Program-made: the position numbers and the translations under genes | Shown here: positions 63,493 through 64,000 of the stretch, piece after piece | Layout of the letters: each line of letters begins with the position of its first letter | Position numbering within the stretch: the first letter of the stretch is position 1 | Assembly (NCBI GenBank): GCA_946894095.1 | Contig: OX335660.1 | Location: 6,081,001-6,145,000 of the forward strand | Source of the DNA: Incurvaria masculella | Lineage: Eukaryota > Arthropoda > Insecta > Lepidoptera > Incurvariidae | Direction of reading: 5' to 3' | Length of the DNA: 64,000 nt | Notes under the pieces: model-generated | Seen by the model: the letters and a program-made list of their open reading frames with translations, nothing else | What the model was told of the DNA's origin: nothing | Database searches by the model: none

Positions 63493-63805
63493 ATACAAAC
63501 GGTGCTACCAGAGAGTGAGTATAAGTACCTAGAGTGCTACGTCTGGCGTCCGTCCGTCTTTTCATCCACCGCTTTGCTTATAATTTGAGAACCACTCGCC
63601 TGACTTTGCTGAGCTTTGCATCTAGGCATAACTTGATTCTTCCATTAACTTATTGGCTAAGTAGGTTACATCGTGCTAAATTACCTTATATGATATGAGA
63701 TAAAGTCAGGGAGAATCGACTGTATTTCATCAGACCTTAGCGGGGGTGGAGCAGCAGACATCTATATCTTTCAAATTTACAAGTAATAAAACTATGATCA
63801 ATTTT
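63493..63805 (+). terminator. 3' UTR and poly(A) signal of the CRACD-like gene
   Basis: AATAAA at 63785-63790 follows about 290 bases of AT-rich trailer; cleavage is expected about 10-30 bases later. No earlier AATAAA is visible after the stop. Confidence 0.7.
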
Positions 63806-63869
63806 TCATTCTATTCTTTCAAATATTGTGAGCTTCTAATTTGATTCTTATCTGTCTTCTTCTTCAAAC
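63806..63869. other. Intergenic
   Basis: Short AT-rich spacer. Nothing recognised. Confidence 0.4.
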
Positions 63870-64000
63870 TTAACTTAAGAACGGCCCGTAAGCTATGCTT
63901 CCCATATAAACGTAGTTTACTGATCATTTGGAAACCGCTATTCCAATTGAATTGATATTTAATATCTAATATCAGGTAACAAATATCTGTGTCTGCATGC
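63870..64000 (+). mobile_element. Element E, partial, runs off the window
   Basis: ACTTAAGAACGGCCCGTAAGCTATGCTTCCC through ATCAGGTAACAAATATCTGTGTCTGCATGC is almost identical to 52760-52892. It starts about 65 bases after the likely poly(A) site. Confidence 0.85.

Larger units (their letters stand above)
3985..63805 (+). other. CRACD-like (DUF4592) gene, seven visible exons joined
   Basis: All exons share one reading frame when joined. Splits are 1/2 into exon 1, then 2/1, 0, 0, 1/2, 0 and 1/2. Donors are GTCAGT (three times), GTACGT (twice) and GTTTGT; all acceptors are CAG. SHDSVF in exon 2 and AAKHKMAVRPRR in exon 5 match hallmark motifs of vertebrate CRACD (KIAA1211) and CRACDL. The family is known to bind and inhibit actin capping protein; that this insect homologue does so is inference. 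The first visible exon begins inside a codon, so upstream exons and the promoter are outside the window. The two giant introns are about 28.3 and 24.1 kb and hold most of the repeats. Confidence 0.82.

Overview
This is animal DNA, almost certainly from a moth or butterfly (Lepidoptera). Coding DNA is sparse and split by GT-AG introns. The rest is AT-rich and packed with repeats typical of Lepidoptera: about fifteen copies of a roughly 300-bp MITE carrying a (GTCY)n microsatellite, elements bounded by AACCGACTTC/GAAGTCGGTT, tRNA-headed SINEs, and LINE fragments. I see no bacterial, phage, plasmid or CRISPR features.

One plus-strand host gene organises nearly the whole window. Seven exons join in a single reading frame: 3985-4138, 4394-4520, 32857-32976, 57089-57209, 58253-58365, 59154-59253 and 59960-63492 (stop), with a poly(A) signal at 63785. 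Every junction is phase-compatible. They give about 1,420 codons, and the 5' end lies outside the window. A SHDSVF motif (exon 2), an AAKHKMAVRPRR motif (exon 5), a disordered Ser/Lys/Glu-rich body and a short Trp-containing tail match the CRACD/KIAA1211 (DUF4592) family, whose vertebrate members bind capping protein and regulate actin. The introns are about 0.26, 28.3, 24.1, 1.0, 0.8 and 0.7 kb; the two giant ones hold nearly all the repeats.

Region by region. 1-1985: 3' half of an intact non-LTR retrotransposon ORF. 3.2-4.5 kb: a 159-bp tandem array ending in the first visible exon, then exon 2. 4.5-32.8 kb: giant intron with SINEs, LINE remnants, MITEs, long inverted repeats and degenerate satellites. 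32.9-33.3 kb: exon 3 followed by decayed partial copies of itself. 33.3-57 kb: second giant intron with a 74-bp x 10 minisatellite, a nested SINE stack and many foldback elements. 57.1-63.8 kb: exons 4-7 and the 3' UTR. 63.87 kb to the end: a repeat running off the edge.

The most interesting observations are: (1) six tandem copies of the 3' intron end plus most of the first visible exon, exactly 159 bp apart, graded in divergence, with only the last copy keeping its donor; (2) one SINE body carried by two promoter heads, one tRNA-like and one 5S-rRNA-like; (3) two 30-31-bp palindromic insertions, each with a perfect 8-bp target duplication, that look like a DNA transposon reduced to its two ends; (4) SINEs and paired MITEs crowding exons 5 and 4. 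I found no clear novel multi-gene system. Homology calls rest on motif recognition by eye, and repeat edges are accurate to roughly 5-20 bases unless a target duplication is quoted.
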